A DNA stretch of 64,000 nt from Cristatella mucedo (lineage: Eukaryota > Bryozoa > Phylactolaemata > Cristatellidae): assembly GCA_009760855.2 (NCBI GenBank), contig WPIO01000020.1:3572501-3636500 (forward strand). The letters are read 5' to 3'. Positions 1-39,179 of the stretch are shown one piece after another; within the stretch, counting starts at the first letter, position 1; each line of letters opens with the position of its first letter. Below the pieces are notes generated by a model. That model saw only the letters and a program-made list of their open reading frames with translations. It was not told the DNA's origin and did no database searches. Position numbers and translations under genes: made by a program.

Positions 1-175
1 GTCTTAGGTCCCCTTCCTTTCACTATCTATACTCTTCCTTTGGCCAATGTCCCTGCCCCAAGCGAAATCGTGGCTTTCATCTCTGCGACGAGAATGGTCA
101 GCTCTGCACATCCTTTGACCCTTCCAAGCCTTGCAACCGACTCACTTACATCCACTTACAGCCTGCGCTGACGAC
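1..175 (+). mobile_element. L2-like LINE fragment (reverse transcriptase)
   Basis: Frame 1 opens with VLGPLPFTIYTLPLANV, which fits the GSVLGPLLFxxYTLPL motif of CR1/L2 reverse transcriptases. The fragment is truncated by the window edge on the left. On the right it is interrupted by an oppositely oriented LINE tail. Confidence 0.6.
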
Positions 176-181
176 GTTCGC

Positions 182-305
182 ACTAAATAATAATAATGAT
201 GATGATAATAAAACATTTGCACGGCAGCACTCTATGCGAAGCGAATCTCTTTCTAGGCTTTTTACATATGCTGTAAATAAAGCGCGACCGAGGCATGAGA
301 GAAAC
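182..305 (-). mobile_element. L2-like LINE 3' end
   Basis: The (TAA)n start followed by GAATCTCTTTCTAGG and TTTACATATGCTGTAAA matches the reverse complement of the LINE 3' stem-loop seen repeatedly in this window. Only the terminal part remains. Confidence 0.6.
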
Positions 306-610
306 TGACTAAAAGAAAGAGACTGTAAAGAAAGCATGAAAGCAGTTCCTGTAAGTTTTTAAAACATCACTCGACATAGTCGGCACTGCTGCTTCCTTAT
401 TAGGATCTTAACAAGAATGCTGACAAGTAGATTTTCTCTGATGTTTCTGCTGGATTAATCAACAGCTTTCCTATACCATCAATTGTCAAATCCTACTTGA
501 ACGATCGCCATTTCCCTAAGCCTCACTGGCATAGCGCTGCTAAAGTTTAGTGCCTATCTCAGTGGAATATTTCAGAAAAAAGATGTCAGCGGAGATAAAT
601 TTCATTACAT

Positions 611-1010
611 TACTATGAATAACCGGTTTGCGTACAGCTTCTTTTTAAATTTCGTCAAGTCGGGGATAAGGTGATGTCAGTCGGCAGTGATTTCCAAGCT
701 TAAAAGCATATAAACTAAAGGCATGGTCTACCGAGGATTTGAGGTTACTTTGAGGGACCGCTAAACGACTTGTGTCAGAAGAGTGGGTGGCGCGATGGCT
801 AGCCTGATTTAGGAGTACTTCTAACAGATAGGCTGCAGCAAAAGAATGGAGGCACCTAAAAGTGAGTGGCAGTGGCAGAAAAGTGAGCGACAAAATGTTA
901 AAAGCTGATGCGCTGCTTGACTGGGAGCCACTGCAGGTCGGCGAGAAATGGTATAATGTGGCTACAATGAGGCTCACGACAGACAAGCCTAGCTATATAG
1001 TTGTGCACCA
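611..1010 (-). mobile_element. Degenerate L2-like LINE C-terminal fragment
   Basis: On the minus strand, FSPTCSGSQ and the ordered blocks TTCTTTTTAAAT, GGATTTGAGG and CAGGTCGGCGAGAA align collinearly with the better copy at 4205-5500. The fragment carries frameshifts throughout. The terminal tail at 182-305 could belong to the same insertion. Confidence 0.6.
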
Positions 1011-1879
1011 ACTATAACTTGGATAGTTACGAGCTTCCTTAAGCTTAAGAACGATAAGAAAAATCTAATAGTTATGGGCAAGCCTAGCGTTACCATTAAC
1101 TTGCAAAGTCTCACTATCAACATTAGTTTACCTACGTCATTCCCACGACGTCGACTCGTAATCTGGGTGTGCTGTTCCAAAACGAGCTGACTTACTTCCT
1201 CGGTCAAGCCGGCCTGTTTTTAGCTGCAGAACACTGCCAAAGCTGGGGCATGCGTAAGACAAACTAACTCATGTGTTTGCGACGACGGGTCGAGATTAAT
1301 CCAATCCCCCTTATAGAGAATTCCTAGTATCCTCTCGATCGTAACCAGCTGGTGCAAAACTCGGCAGCTCATCAAGCCTGTCGTCAACGCTGTAGCAGTC
1401 TGTCGCATCATACCACTTCTGTCTGAGCTTCGCAGGCTGCCCTATCAAACATCGAATCGACTTGAGATTGGCTGTTCGTGCCGAAGGCGATTTCGTTCTC
1501 CGTAGCGGTGTGGACCCTGTTCATGCGCCGGTAATCCGGGGTTGCCGGCCACTTGGGCGGACGAGGGAACAGCAAGCTAACGTAAAACGCTTTGGTAATC
1601 TGTGCAGACACACATAGGTACACTAGGTCCTTTGTCGTGCGCCCGAAGAGAGCCACATTTGTATCGTGCTTAGGTTTGCATGCTAAAGCATACAAGGAGA
1701 CACGCACGGTTATTAGGATCCCGGGGTTGGTGACATGCATATTTAATCATGCACACGTACGCTGGCAAAGCATCCACGAAAAAAAACAAGTTCACTGCGG
1801 CGAAGGGAAAGCTGATCGGAGCAGAAGCGCTTTTCTGGCGGAGACGTAAACGTTGCACGGTTAATGCATGTAGTCACCG

Positions 1880-2005
1880 TAGGTGAATGCAAGTTCCAGA
1901 CTCTCTGTGCATACGAGCTGAAGGCTTGATCACCCCAAGATTTCAATTTAGTTCGACGGACGGCAAGATGGTTGGATGCTGAGGGGCAGGTATTGTGAGA
2001 GCACA
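1880..2005 (-). mobile_element. L2-like LINE C-terminal scrap
   Basis: The minus-strand translation NHLAVRRTKLKSWGDQAF then SSYAQRVWNLHS parallels NLKSFGDCAFSSYAPKAW in the copy at 4448-4798. It is too short to classify further. Confidence 0.5.
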
Positions 2006-2019
2006 CTGGAGGAGCAAGT

Positions 2020-2150
2020 TATGCTTGTTGATATTGAGCCCGCTATCATTTACCATTCGATCGTGCTTCATTTACAGCATATGTAAAGCACCTAGAAAGA
2101 GATTAAGTTCTCTTGGAAAATTCATTTATTATTATTAACTATCGGTTGAA
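2020..2150 (+). mobile_element. L2-like LINE 3' end
   Basis: GCACCTAGAAAGAGATTAAG then TTCTCTTGG and a (TTA)n tail give the LINE 3' terminus in plus orientation. It is preceded by the usual ACCATTCGATCGTGCTTC block. Confidence 0.75.
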
Positions 2151-2173
2151 TATTATTGGATTTGAGTGCAGCT

Positions 2174-2176
<3 letters not shown>

Positions 2177-2213
<37 letters not shown>

Positions 2214-2345
2214 CATTTGTATAGCGCCTTAAGAGAACCTAATCTCTATTCAGGCGTTTCACATATGCCACGGGGCTGGAGCCCACGACCTCGGCCAGAC
2301 CTTGGTCGGAGCGAGCACCTTAACCACTGGGCCTAACCAGCTCAG
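2177..2345 (-). mobile_element. SINE-A copy (tRNA-derived) with (TA)n tail
   Basis: On the minus strand the copy starts near CTGGTTAGGCCCAGTGG with A-box-like TGGTTAAGGTGCTCG and B-box-like GTCGTGGGCTCCAGCC. It ends in GAATAGAGATTAGGTTCTCT and a (TA)n run at 2177-2211. This is one of the most complete copies of the family. Confidence 0.75.
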
Positions 2346-2449
2346 CAGTTGACCAGCTGCACTCACTCTTGAGCTACCGCTTGAATCTAAGCGCCACCTT
2401 CCAGTAAGCACCTCTTTTGACTGGTACTCCTAGTGTTGACACTTATGGA

Positions 2450-2560
2450 CAGAGCTCTACCTACTCACATCTCGACATCCTTCGATTTGACCACATTTAA
2501 AGTTAAGCTAAAAACCTACCTGTTTCTCGAAGTATTGGCTTCGTCCACAAGAATTGCCTT
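2450..2560 (+). mobile_element. L2-like LINE C-terminal fragment
   Basis: TTGACCACATTTAAAGTTAA followed by GCTAAAAACCTACCTGTTTC encodes the TxFKxxLKTYLF end of the LINE ORF. It resembles the second LINE subfamily at 36.9-38.4 kb. Confidence 0.5.
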
Positions 2561-3109
2561 TCATGCCTGAACGAGCAGTCTGAAAACGGCTAAGTCCGCA
2601 AATCGCCAAGTCCCGCGGCGACTAAGTCCGAACGGTCTGTTACAAATTTGCATGTTATTATCATCAGTCAGTTTGTTTACTTCCACTCCAGCCAGATGGG
2701 AATTCTCTAGAAGATATTCATTAATCTTAGGCTGTAGAAAAATGCATGATTATTGCTCACATTTACTCTAGACGAGGGCTCACCGAACACGGGATTATGG
2801 CAAAGGTAGCAACGAAAGATGACTTACTGATCGAAGGAGACAAAGAAGCACTCCTTCAGGGGGCACGGCTACAGACTCTAGACGACCGAAGATTGAAGGC
2901 GAGTGTCTTTCACGGACAAAATGGTATTCACAGTTTATAAAAGCTGCAAACATTGATCTTCCGTTCGATGTAGGAATGACGAAGCATATGCTGATGGCTG
3001 CCAGCAAAATACTTGGAAGTTCGGGTCCGGACAGGCTTCCCAGCAGGCGGTGAAGGAGCACTTCATTGAGGGCATGACGAATTAAGACGGCTATCGGCGA
3101 ATCCGGAAC
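2561..3109. other. No recognisable feature
   Basis: Unique-looking sequence with short random ORFs only. It separates LINE fragments. Confidence 0.5.
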
Positions 3110-3960
3110 TATAATAACAATAATAATAGCACATTTGATGAAGCGCCCTCAGAGAACTCAATCTCTTTCTTGGCGCTTTACATGTTCTGCAAAGGAAGCA
3201 TGATTTAATGGTTAGTAGTAGCATGCTCAATAAACAGCAACGTCAACACGGTTAGCGGTGGCATGCACAGGTTCAGCATGCAAATGTGGTAGGTGGCAGC
3301 ATGCACAGTGTCAGCAAGCATAAGCACAGAAAAGACGAATCGTAGGGACCCACTAAATGCTGTCATAAATAGGTGCGTTTTTAATTTCTTTTTAAATGTG
3401 GTCAAGTCAGGGGATGTTGTGACGGAAGTCAGGAGTGAATTCTATGCTTTAAGAGCAAACGGACTATAGGGACGGTCTCCAAAGGATTTGAGGTTTGTAT
3501 GATGTATTTGTAGACTGTTGGATTCCATAAAGCTGGTGGTACAATGCTAGGCCTCATGGGGGAGTAAATATGAGAGATAGGCTGGAGCCAAAGAATGAAG
3601 TGACCTAAAAGTGGGCGACAAAACCTTGAAGTCAATTCGTTGCTTGACTGGTAGCCAGTGCAGGTCGGCGAGAAGTGGTGTGATGTGGTAACTGCGACGC
3701 TCATGACAGACAAGCCTAGCTGCAGAGTTTTGACCAGCTGTAAGAGCCCGATTGCACAGGCCGGTAGACGAGCTAGCAGTGAGTTACAGAAGTCAAGACG
3801 AGACGTACAAAAAGCATGGACCGACTTGGATGTAGTATCCCTGTCTAAACAAGCCCAAATTTTAGCAATGTTATGTAGCTGAAAGTAGGCAGATTTGACT
3901 AGCTGATGTGGTCGTCTAAGGAGAGGTGACTTTGTAACATGACACATAAATTTCGTGCAA
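3110..3960 (-). mobile_element. L2-like LINE, 5'-truncated copy
   Basis: It begins at the (ATT)n tail (3116-3128), then the 3' stem-loop, the 3' UTR and the C-terminal ORF end. Translation shows TSRLDFCNSLLARLPACA followed by LLQLVKTLQLGLSVMSV, frameshifted against the family's NSLLAGLPxxxIxxLQLVQN. Truncation falls within the RT C-terminal region. It is collinear with the neighbouring copy at 4205-5500. Confidence 0.8.
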
Positions 3961-4204
3961 ATTCAACAGGATATGCTGGCAGAGCCGATTTTGAGCGTTA
4001 GGTTTTTCGATTTCTGAATCCCACATGGTTTGCCCATAACTATTAAGTTGCTTTTATCATCATTCTATGCAAGAAAATTTGATACCATCCATGTGGAGTT
4101 AAAAGAATTCGACGTGCACGAAGGCTGGGAGAGATCAAAGCAAAGTACAACAGAGTTTCACCCGCATAAAGTGAAAGCCTAGATTGTGCTTGGCAATGAC
4201 ATTG

Positions 4205-5500
4205 GCAAGAGGAATAACAAAAATAACAATAAAAATAATAATACACTCGATAAAGTACCCTCAGAGAACTCAATCTCTTCTTGGCGCTTTACCTTTTCTG
4301 CAAAGGGAAACGCGATTGAATGTGAGTAATATCATGCTTGATAAACATGAATAACATGGTTAGGGGTGACATGCACAGGGTCAGCATGCAAGTGTGGTTA
4401 GTGGCAGCATGCACAGTGTCAGCACGGATAAGCACATACAGGACGAATCACAGGGACCCACTAAATGCTGTCACAAATGGGTGTGTTTTTAAGTTCTTTT
4501 TAAATGTGTTCAAGTCAGGGGATGTTGTTATGCAAGTCGGGAGTGAGTTACAGGCTTTGGGAGCATACGAACTAAATGCACAGTCTCCAAAGGATTTGAG
4601 GTTTGTATGAGGTATTGGTAAACTGTTAGATTCCGAAAAGCGGTTGGTACGATGCTTGGCCTGGTGAGGGAGTAGATGTGAGAGATAGGCTGGAGCCAAA
4701 GAATGAAGTGACCTAAAAGTGAGTGACACAACCCTGAAGTCGATCCGTTGCTTGACTGGTAGCCAGTGCAGGTCGGCGAGAAGAGTGTGATGTGACAACT
4801 GCGATGCTCACGACAGACGAGCCTAGCTGCAGAGTTTTGCACCAGCTGTAAGCACCTGATTGCACGTGCCGGTAGGCCAGCAAGCAGTGAGTTACAGAAG
4901 TCAAGACGGGATGTCACAAGTGCATGGACCAACTCAGATGTGGTATCCCTGTCTAAACAATCACGAATTTCAGCAATGTTACGTAGCTGAAAGTAGGCAG
5001 ACTTGATTGTGGAACTGATGTGGTCGTCTAACGGAAGGTCACTTAGGAACATCACACCTAGATTTCGTGCAGATTCAACAGGAGGAAGAGTATAAACCTT
5101 GAAAAGAACAGGACCAAGCACGGAGCCCTGAGGTACCCCATATTTTAGAGGTTCCTTGGATGATCTTTGCCCATTAAAATCAATACTCTGGAATCTCCCT
5201 CTGAGAATGAACCTGAACCATTGCAATGCAGTGCAAGTAATGCTCAGGCGAGATGAGGGGCGCTCAAGAAGAACTTGGTGATCAATAGCATCAAAAGCTG
5301 CCGAAAGATCGAGCAAAACAAGCAGAGATACTCTGCCCCATGTCTGCATTCCTAAGTAGATCGCTGTACACCTGAAGCAACTCTGGAGTGATTAGCTCTA
5401 AAACCAGACTATGCCAAGTGATGTACGACTGCTCGGCACTAATTAATTTCCCAACAAGAAAACGATCAGAAACATGCTGTGCCAAAGCTTCCCAACAGGT
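4205..5500 (-). mobile_element. L2-like LINE with an internally deleted RT ORF
   Basis: This is the best LINE copy in the window. From its right end: a degenerate LLQVYSDLLRNADMGQ block, then VSLLVLLDLSAAFDAIDHQV, then GVPQGSVLGPVLF, then a jump near 5080 straight to ARNLGVMF and LDDHISSTIKSAYFQLRNIA, then CNSLLAGLP, LQLVQNSAARLVCREHRSC and a frameshifted LHWLPVKQRIDF block. The palm segment with the YADD aspartates is missing, so it cannot encode active reverse transcriptase. The 3' end has the family stem-loop and an (ATT)n tail. L2/CR1 clade assignment rests on the LHWLPV terminus and tail type. Confidence 0.85.
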
Positions 5501-5979
5501 TCCCTTATTTCATGTCCTTGCAGTGGCCCGGACCTTGGACCAATTGAACATATATGCGAAAAGTTTCAGCATCGGCTTAGAGCTATGGGGAGTAAAATTA
5601 GATCAATGGCCGAATTATAGTACAATATATTATATTACATTATATTGCAAGCGCTTTCGATGCATCTCTTCACAAGTCGAATCCATGCCAGCCGGAATAG
5701 CTGGCGAATCTCACTAATATTGAGGTGCTACATCCTACTAGCATTCGTGCATCTACTGCCTGTGCAACAGTTGCCATACAAAACCAACCATGTGTTGGGC
5801 TGTTGCTGTGTTTACTTTTGCACCAATTTCACTCGTTTAGATCCTCCCGGTAGATTTCAAAACTGCCCACACAAATATAAGCATGCTGTTTAATTATTAG
5901 CACACACTTGAGTAACATGAAACCATGCGACTGAAGTCATTAGTGTACAATAGCCTGCTTGGGCGCGCGTGCGCACGCA

Positions 5980-6026
<47 letters not shown>

Positions 6027-6129
6027 GCACACAAGTGCTAAAACTATAAGCATGCACACGAAAATACGAAGCTTGATTTTTTCTCCTGCAAAAAACACTT
6101 ACATGCTATCTTTCAGAGAGCATTTCCCG
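5501..6129. other. Intergenic spacer with a (CA)n array
   Basis: The spacer lies between LINE DNA and the G-alpha-s 3' end. (CA)n with CG variants occupies about 5965-6033. Nothing else is recognised. Confidence 0.5.
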
Positions 6130-6135
6130 TTTATT
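6130..6135 (-). terminator. Candidate poly(A) signal AATAAA
   Basis: The plus-strand TTTATT reads AATAAA on the minus strand, about 570 nt past the stop codon. It is the first canonical hexamer I see downstream. The implied 3' UTR contains an AT run and no ORF. No transcript data support it, so the call is provisional. Confidence 0.4.
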
Positions 6136-6701
6136 TGGTGAGACTACATCCTCTTACAAAAAAGACAACTTGTATGTCCTCTCAAAAGACAAGGTGGTGC
6201 GACAAGCCCACAACGGCTGACACAATAATGCCGTCACTGACCTTCAGCACGGCTAAATAGAGCCATGGTCAGCAGCAATGTAGGCTAGGTAGCGTGGTAC
6301 GAATGAGACAACAGGTTAGTCCCACCATTTCTAAGTAGTTGCGCACGGCAGACACCGTTTGTGGTACACTCGCAGCGATTGCTCTCGCTGTGAGGGGCGC
6401 TGGAGGAGCAGTGCTCGGCACACCTGCCACTCAGCAGCGGTTTGCTTTCTCAGAAGCTGAGGATGCAGCACTGCAACCTCGTGCAGGCACCGCAGCAGCG
6501 TGTCAACCCAAGCGGCACGCATATATAATATCCGGTGAAGTGATCCTCCAAAGAAGCATCTTCTGCACCGCTCGACTTTGAGTGGAGAATGTACACATAA
6601 TGCTTCTCAAATAAATTATTACGGTTTCCATAATATGCTATAAAACATACAAAATAATCACAGTATATGTATATATATATATATATATAATGAGTGGCTG
6701 G

Positions 6702-33752
<27,051 letters not shown>

Positions 33753-35160
33753 GTCGCGTCTGCGCGGTCGGAGCGACAGCAGCCGCAGCGCCGCCGCCGC
33801 CGGGGGGAGGGCGCCCGAATGGATATGAATATGGCGCACCCAGCCGGCTCCCGCGGGCCCGGCCGCCGCGATGAGGCTCCGCTCGCGGGCGGGGCGAGAA
33901 AGGACGCGACGAAACGCAGCGGGTTTAAATCCGATCCCTCTCGCCGATTCTCACGCCCGCTCCGCGCCCAGACTTCCGCTGGTCATCTACACCACATCCT
34001 GCCCGGGGCGGACGTGCGCTGGGGCATACCCTCGCCCGCTCAACCTCCTCAGCGAATGACCGAGCGGCGGCGGCAGATGCGGGCCACGACAATGGAATTT
34101 GGCGATGCCCTCCAGCCGCGGAGGGCAGGCCGCGACAGACCGTCGTCAACGATGTCTATATTTTTTAATAAATACGAATTCGTCAGTGCTGGGCGCTAAA
34201 ATTGCGCGGCAACCAACCGCTACTGGCGACGTGAGCCACCGTGGTTACGGCGGGTGGGGGGGCGGCGGCGGCGGTGCAGCGGCAGGCGTGTGGCTGGTAT
34301 TGGTCAACTACCGGAACCTCTCTTCCGCTACTCGCTCGCACTCGCTCTCCCTCTCTCTCTCTCTCTCTCGCTCGCTCCCACTGACGCGTCGGCTGGGTAA
34401 AATCTGACCTCTCCATATCGAAAGAAGCTCACGGCCAAGATTGCGGCGTAGCAGCAGCAGCAGCAGCTACGATCTCGGTTACGACGGGACCACACGCGTT
34501 GAACCGCCGGGCAGTCAGTCCCCAGTAGCGGTAGCTTGCAGGTCGAATAAGCGCGTGCGGCGGCGGCGGCGGCGGCGGCGGCGGCATTGGCCGCCCTCAA
34601 TCGCGACGCGCGCTCGTCTCTCGCGCCGCATTTGGACGCGCGCGCGAGGCCTGCGTAACGGGCCGCTCTCCCGGTCATCCCTGGCGGGGCGCTGTACGCT
34701 CGTCTCCAAGCCGCGGAGCGTCTCCGTCGCGCGGCGCGCCACTCAACCGCTACACTGGCGGCGCCGGTGGATGGGAGCGTGCGCTCAGAGCGTCTGAGCG
34801 CCTTCGTTTTGCTTTGACATTCACTGCCTCCCTCCCCCCCCCCCGCACCCCGTTTCCCGAACGGCGACTCGGCCATTCGATCGAGCTGCCGCGCGACGCT
34901 CGCAGGGCGACGGGCGCGCCGCAGGCAGTCTAGAGAACGCGACGGGCGGCGACGCGATCGACGGACGCGCGAGCAACTGCAGTCCGCCGTGCGGACCGTA
35001 CGCGCGAGCAGGGGCGACAGTAGGGCGGGAGAAGGCGGTGGAAATCCGGCGCAGCAGTACGCCGAGCGAGTACGGCTGGCGCAGCAGCGGAGCGGAGCGA
35101 GACGGCGCGAGACCGACCAGCGCTAGCTAGTCAGCTAAACTGGCTTGCGGCGGTGAAACT

Positions 35161-36454
35161 GTGCGTGCACCTGGCTGCAATGTACGACGTGTTTTTTTGA
35201 GTCACTTACTTTGCCGAGCGCCAGATCAGTCATCTTGTGAAGGGGCAAGATTCAAGATAGCTGCGAGCGCGCGAGCAGGGGATTGCCCGCAGGGAAACAG
35301 ACCGCTCCGCCGCCAGTGCGGGGCTTGCTTGCAAAAGGTGGGGACTCTGCGGTCGATTGCGGGCTAAGCAAAGTCTCGGTTGTGCAATTATTAACGGCCA
35401 GGACGTGCTAGTAGGGCCCAGTCTTGAATGGCTGAGTGCAAAAGGTGTAGTGTCTTGAGAAGGCGTTACGATCACCGTCTTCCTTCTCGCGAGAACTCCA
35501 AACATCGTCCATTCCTCGCGGGAGGCTAATTTTAGCCTTCATTCGATGAACCCACTCACTCGCAATGTGAGAATTTCGCTCATTGGCTGATCCATTCTCT
35601 TCCTTACCTCATGTGCCTAACCCCACTCACACCAGAGGATGCGCTCTCGATCAGAGACTCTCCCGCGAGACTGTCAACTCTTGTTGTTGCCAAATTACGG
35701 ACGTCTGACCACATTCGGATCTCTTTCTCTCCGAAGCTCGAATCGTCTTCACTTTCCAAAATCTAATATGAATGGAAAAACCTTAAGAGCGTCGATATTG
35801 AAGCTGCTCACAGAAGTCATCTTCCTCGCCTCTACAGCTCAATCCTGCATCCTACTTGCTCACTGGGGGTGGAATGCTACGGCGCTTATCGATTTGTTTT
35901 TCTGAATAAGGACAATGTACGCACTAGCCCGGAAAGTATGTGGTCTGCAGCAGGTGTAGTAGCTAGCTAGAAATAGCGGAAGCTTTGGTAAGCACGAAAA
36001 ATATCACCGATGTGCATGTGTCATGCATTGTAGGTCGTACGCATCTATCCTAGCTAAGGCCAGGTCTAGCTTATTCTCTATAAGGACATGCACAATCCAA
36101 AAATGCTGTTGTAGACCACCGATCATCGTCTTGACCGCACCCAAGTCATCATCGCACCTAGCGACCCTTTGCTTTGATCAAGACAATCTCTTTTCCAGCA
36201 AAATAGACCAAATCGGAAAGTCCTCGTGGTGGCGTCCTCACTAGAGTATTCGACCTCGGCTCCTTGCTCTACCTCAATGTCCCCTGCTGCCCTTATCTCG
36301 AAATTGTTCCCCGTGAGTCCAAAAAGACTGCTAGCCCTATAGACCCCACATCTAACTGGTGTTCTCCTCCTGAGGCGCCCATATTTACTGCCTCGAGCTG
36401 CATGGCTAATGCATCGAATCTGTCTTTAGCCTAGGCTCTATGCCAGCATCTTTT
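35161..36454. other. Unassigned; possible LINE ORF remnant
   Basis: The plus strand at 35640-35910 reads in broken frames as LxIRDSPARLSTLVVAKLRT-like and SILHPTCSL-like strings. These could be the pre-RT linker of an L2-type ORF, given LINE DNA downstream. The evidence is weak and no host gene is seen. Confidence 0.25.
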
Positions 36455-36765
36455 AATAATAATAATAGTGCACTTGATAAAGCGCCCTCAGAGAACTCAA
36501 TCTCTCTCTAGGCGCTTTACATTTGCTGCAAAGGAAAATGCAAACGAATGGTGAGTAATATCATGCTTGATAAACAAACAACATGAATAACAAGGTTAGG
36601 GGTGACATGCACAGGGTCAGCATGCAAGTGTGGTTAGTGGCAGCATGCACAGTGTCGTCAGCATACATAAGCACACGAAGGACGAATCACAGGGACCCAC
36701 TAAATGCTGTCATAAATATGTGTGTTTTTAAGTTCTTTTTAAATTTGGTCAGGTCAGGGGATTAA
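36455..36765 (-). mobile_element. L2-like LINE 3' end
   Basis: It has an (ATT)n tail, an intact stem-loop and the 3' UTR block containing GGTTAGGGGTGACATGCACA, closely similar to the copy at 4205-4500. It breaks off abruptly at the ORF end (GGTCAGGTCAGGGG). Confidence 0.85.
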
Positions 36766-36939
36766 AGGGGCTCTTGTCAAGTCATTCATTAAGACGTCGG
36801 CCCTGGACGTGGATAATTCAAAAATCTTTTGCCCGGTGGTCGGCCTATAGTAATTTCTATGAAAGACAGCGGAACAAAATAGCAGTGTCACATCGGCTAA
36901 ACATAAATAAATGCAGACTTCAAATCTACCTTGCGAGTA

Positions 36940-38370
36940 AGCTCACCAGGTTTATGGCAAATCGCTACCGGGCCAGCTCTGCTGCTAGTTTATAATGACC
37001 TTCTTAGGAATGCTGACTTAACAATAGCAGCATTATATTTATATAGCACCGTAGGAGAACTCTCACTTAGCACTTCACAATTGCTGTTTACGTGGCATCT
37101 CTCGGCTAATTCTGTTGCATCTCTCAGCAGCTTGCTTCTTTTCGTGAGCTCGCTGCCGTTCCACCTGGCGCATCGAAGCCGCCGTCTAGACCAGATTGCA
37201 TATATCGACGGCGGCCAGTGGTCAGCTTCCGGCGAGCCTCAAAGTATGGTGCGGCATCCGCCCCTCGGGGATTGTTTCAGGTCCACTTCTTTTCGCAATC
37301 CTTGCACTCTCCCTATTTCAATCGATGTAATCACTAAGCACGATCGGACGGCTTTTATTTTAGTGCAGATGACTAATGCTTCCCAGCCTAATCCTCGCGT
37401 TCGCCTGGATCCTTCCGTATATTTCCGGATATTCGGACACCTCTTTCAGGTCCCCTACAGTGTGTATTGCTGACGTTTGCACTTTGACGGAAGCACACTT
37501 TCTCCAGTCGAATGACGATTGAACCAAATTACTTCTTAAGGATAAACCTAATATTGCTCTGAAATTGAAAAGCCTGACCAACGTCAGTCACTTGGCCAGC
37601 GTATAAATCTCCGCGTCCGCTTTCAGAATGAGTTCTCACTAGATGAGCGAATTTACTCGATCGTCAAGTCTACCTATTGTCACCTAGGCAACATTGCACA
37701 CATCCGGGCTTGCTAAGATAAGGACATCACAGACATGCCATTGCGTGTACTCTGTTAACCCGGGTAGACTTTTTTAGCTCGCTTCTTGTATGTCGTTCTG
37801 CACTGTGCAAGAAGAAACTTACAGTTGGTGCAAAACTCGGCAGCTCGGCGCCTCTGTCGGAAACATCGCAACTGCCTAACTAGACTATTGATCATTATTG
37901 TTAGCTGGCAGCCCATCAAGCAGGCTGGTGACAGGATAGATTCAATCACAGTCGCCTACAGGTCGCTCTATTCTCTTGCTCCAGCCTTGACCTGTCTGAA
38001 CTGCCTCCTGTGATACCTTCTTCGCGCCACCCGATCTTCTGACTCTGGTTGTTTGGACAGGCCACTCTAACGAACTCTAGTTTCCCTCGTAGACCGTGCC
38101 TGCCTTCAGCTCCTATGCTCCCAAAGCTTGGAATTGACTGCTGACTAAAATCAAGTCATCTTGTGATTTAACGGCACTCACGAAGAAGCTAAAAACCTAT
38201 CCGTTCCTTACAACCTTTGCTCCATCCGAGTGCATCGTTCATTTTGTGCCTCACGTCCCGACATTGTCTATGCTTTGACTTACCACTTGATATACAGCAT
38301 ACGTAAAGTGCCGAGAAAGAGATTTGGGTTTCTTGAGGTGCGAAATAAATGTTTAATTTATTCTTATTAT
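36940..38370 (+). mobile_element. Second L2-like LINE subfamily, degenerate RT-to-tail copy
   Basis: LLLVYNDLLRNADL opens the copy. A short foreign SINE/LINE tail interrupts at about 37022-37085. Degenerate reverse-transcriptase remnants follow (EPQSMVRHPPLGDCF for the EPxxMxxGVPQG region). Then come CAGTTGGTGCAAAACTCGGC, GTTAGCTGGCAGCCCATCAA and a 3' end GTGCCGAGAAAGAGATTTGG with a TTATTATT-type tail. It is clearly older and distinct from the copy at 4205-5500. Confidence 0.65.
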
Positions 38371-38499
38371 CGCCTCACCCGGCCAATCCTGGGTGGTGGG
38401 CAGCTGATGGGCGTGTCGAGCGGCCAGCTGCTCAGCGGGAGGTCAAGGTCACAACGCCTTATTGCATATATGCCCGTGCCAAAACCGCAGTATGACTAA

Positions 38500-38556
38500 C
38501 CGCCGCCGCCGACTCCGCCGCCTCCGCCGCCTCCGCCGCCGCGCCGCCGCCGCCGA
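38500..38556. repeat. (CCG)n-type trinucleotide tract
   Basis: CGCCGCCGCCGACTCCGCCG-like imperfect repeat in non-coding DNA. Confidence 0.85.
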
Positions 38557-39179
38557 GAAGTGTGTTCGAGCCTGAAATCATCCCAGTCTCTCCGAGCTTA
38601 ATAATTGCTGAAAAATCTCGGTGCAACAGACAGGCCGAGCGGGCCAGCCTGCCAGTGCCAGGCCTTGCGAGACGACGGTCTTTCGATGCCAGACGCAAGC
38701 ACACTACAGCCAGCGAGGTGGGCGTGTCTGCCTGGATCGCTTGGCTCGACGAGGGTGCCCTTGCCCTTGGGATCCTTGCGCTTCGTTTTCGTGCGTTGCG
38801 TCATTTTCTGTGAAATCTATATTATGTTCCAACCGTTGCTATGAGGTAGCCGCCGACGGTATTAGCCCTCGATGGTCATCCAACTTGCTCTCTGCAAGAC
38901 TTGCATTGAGAGCTTAGTAAGCAAACGGAATCCGTGTCCGTCACCTGGAATTGGTTGGATGGCCAACCCTGACCTTCACTTGGATCCCCGGAAGCCAGCG
39001 AACGTGATCGGGCGCGGATTTCCGGTCTTCACAGCTGAACTAGCCGTCTAACTGCATCTACCTGACTTGAGAAACCAGTTTGCGGTTGGCCGGAGTACTG
39101 TTTAAATTCAGCTTCCTTATTACTCCGGACTGACGATGCTCCGAGTGTCATCAATATCCCATCTAAATTGGTCCATAGA

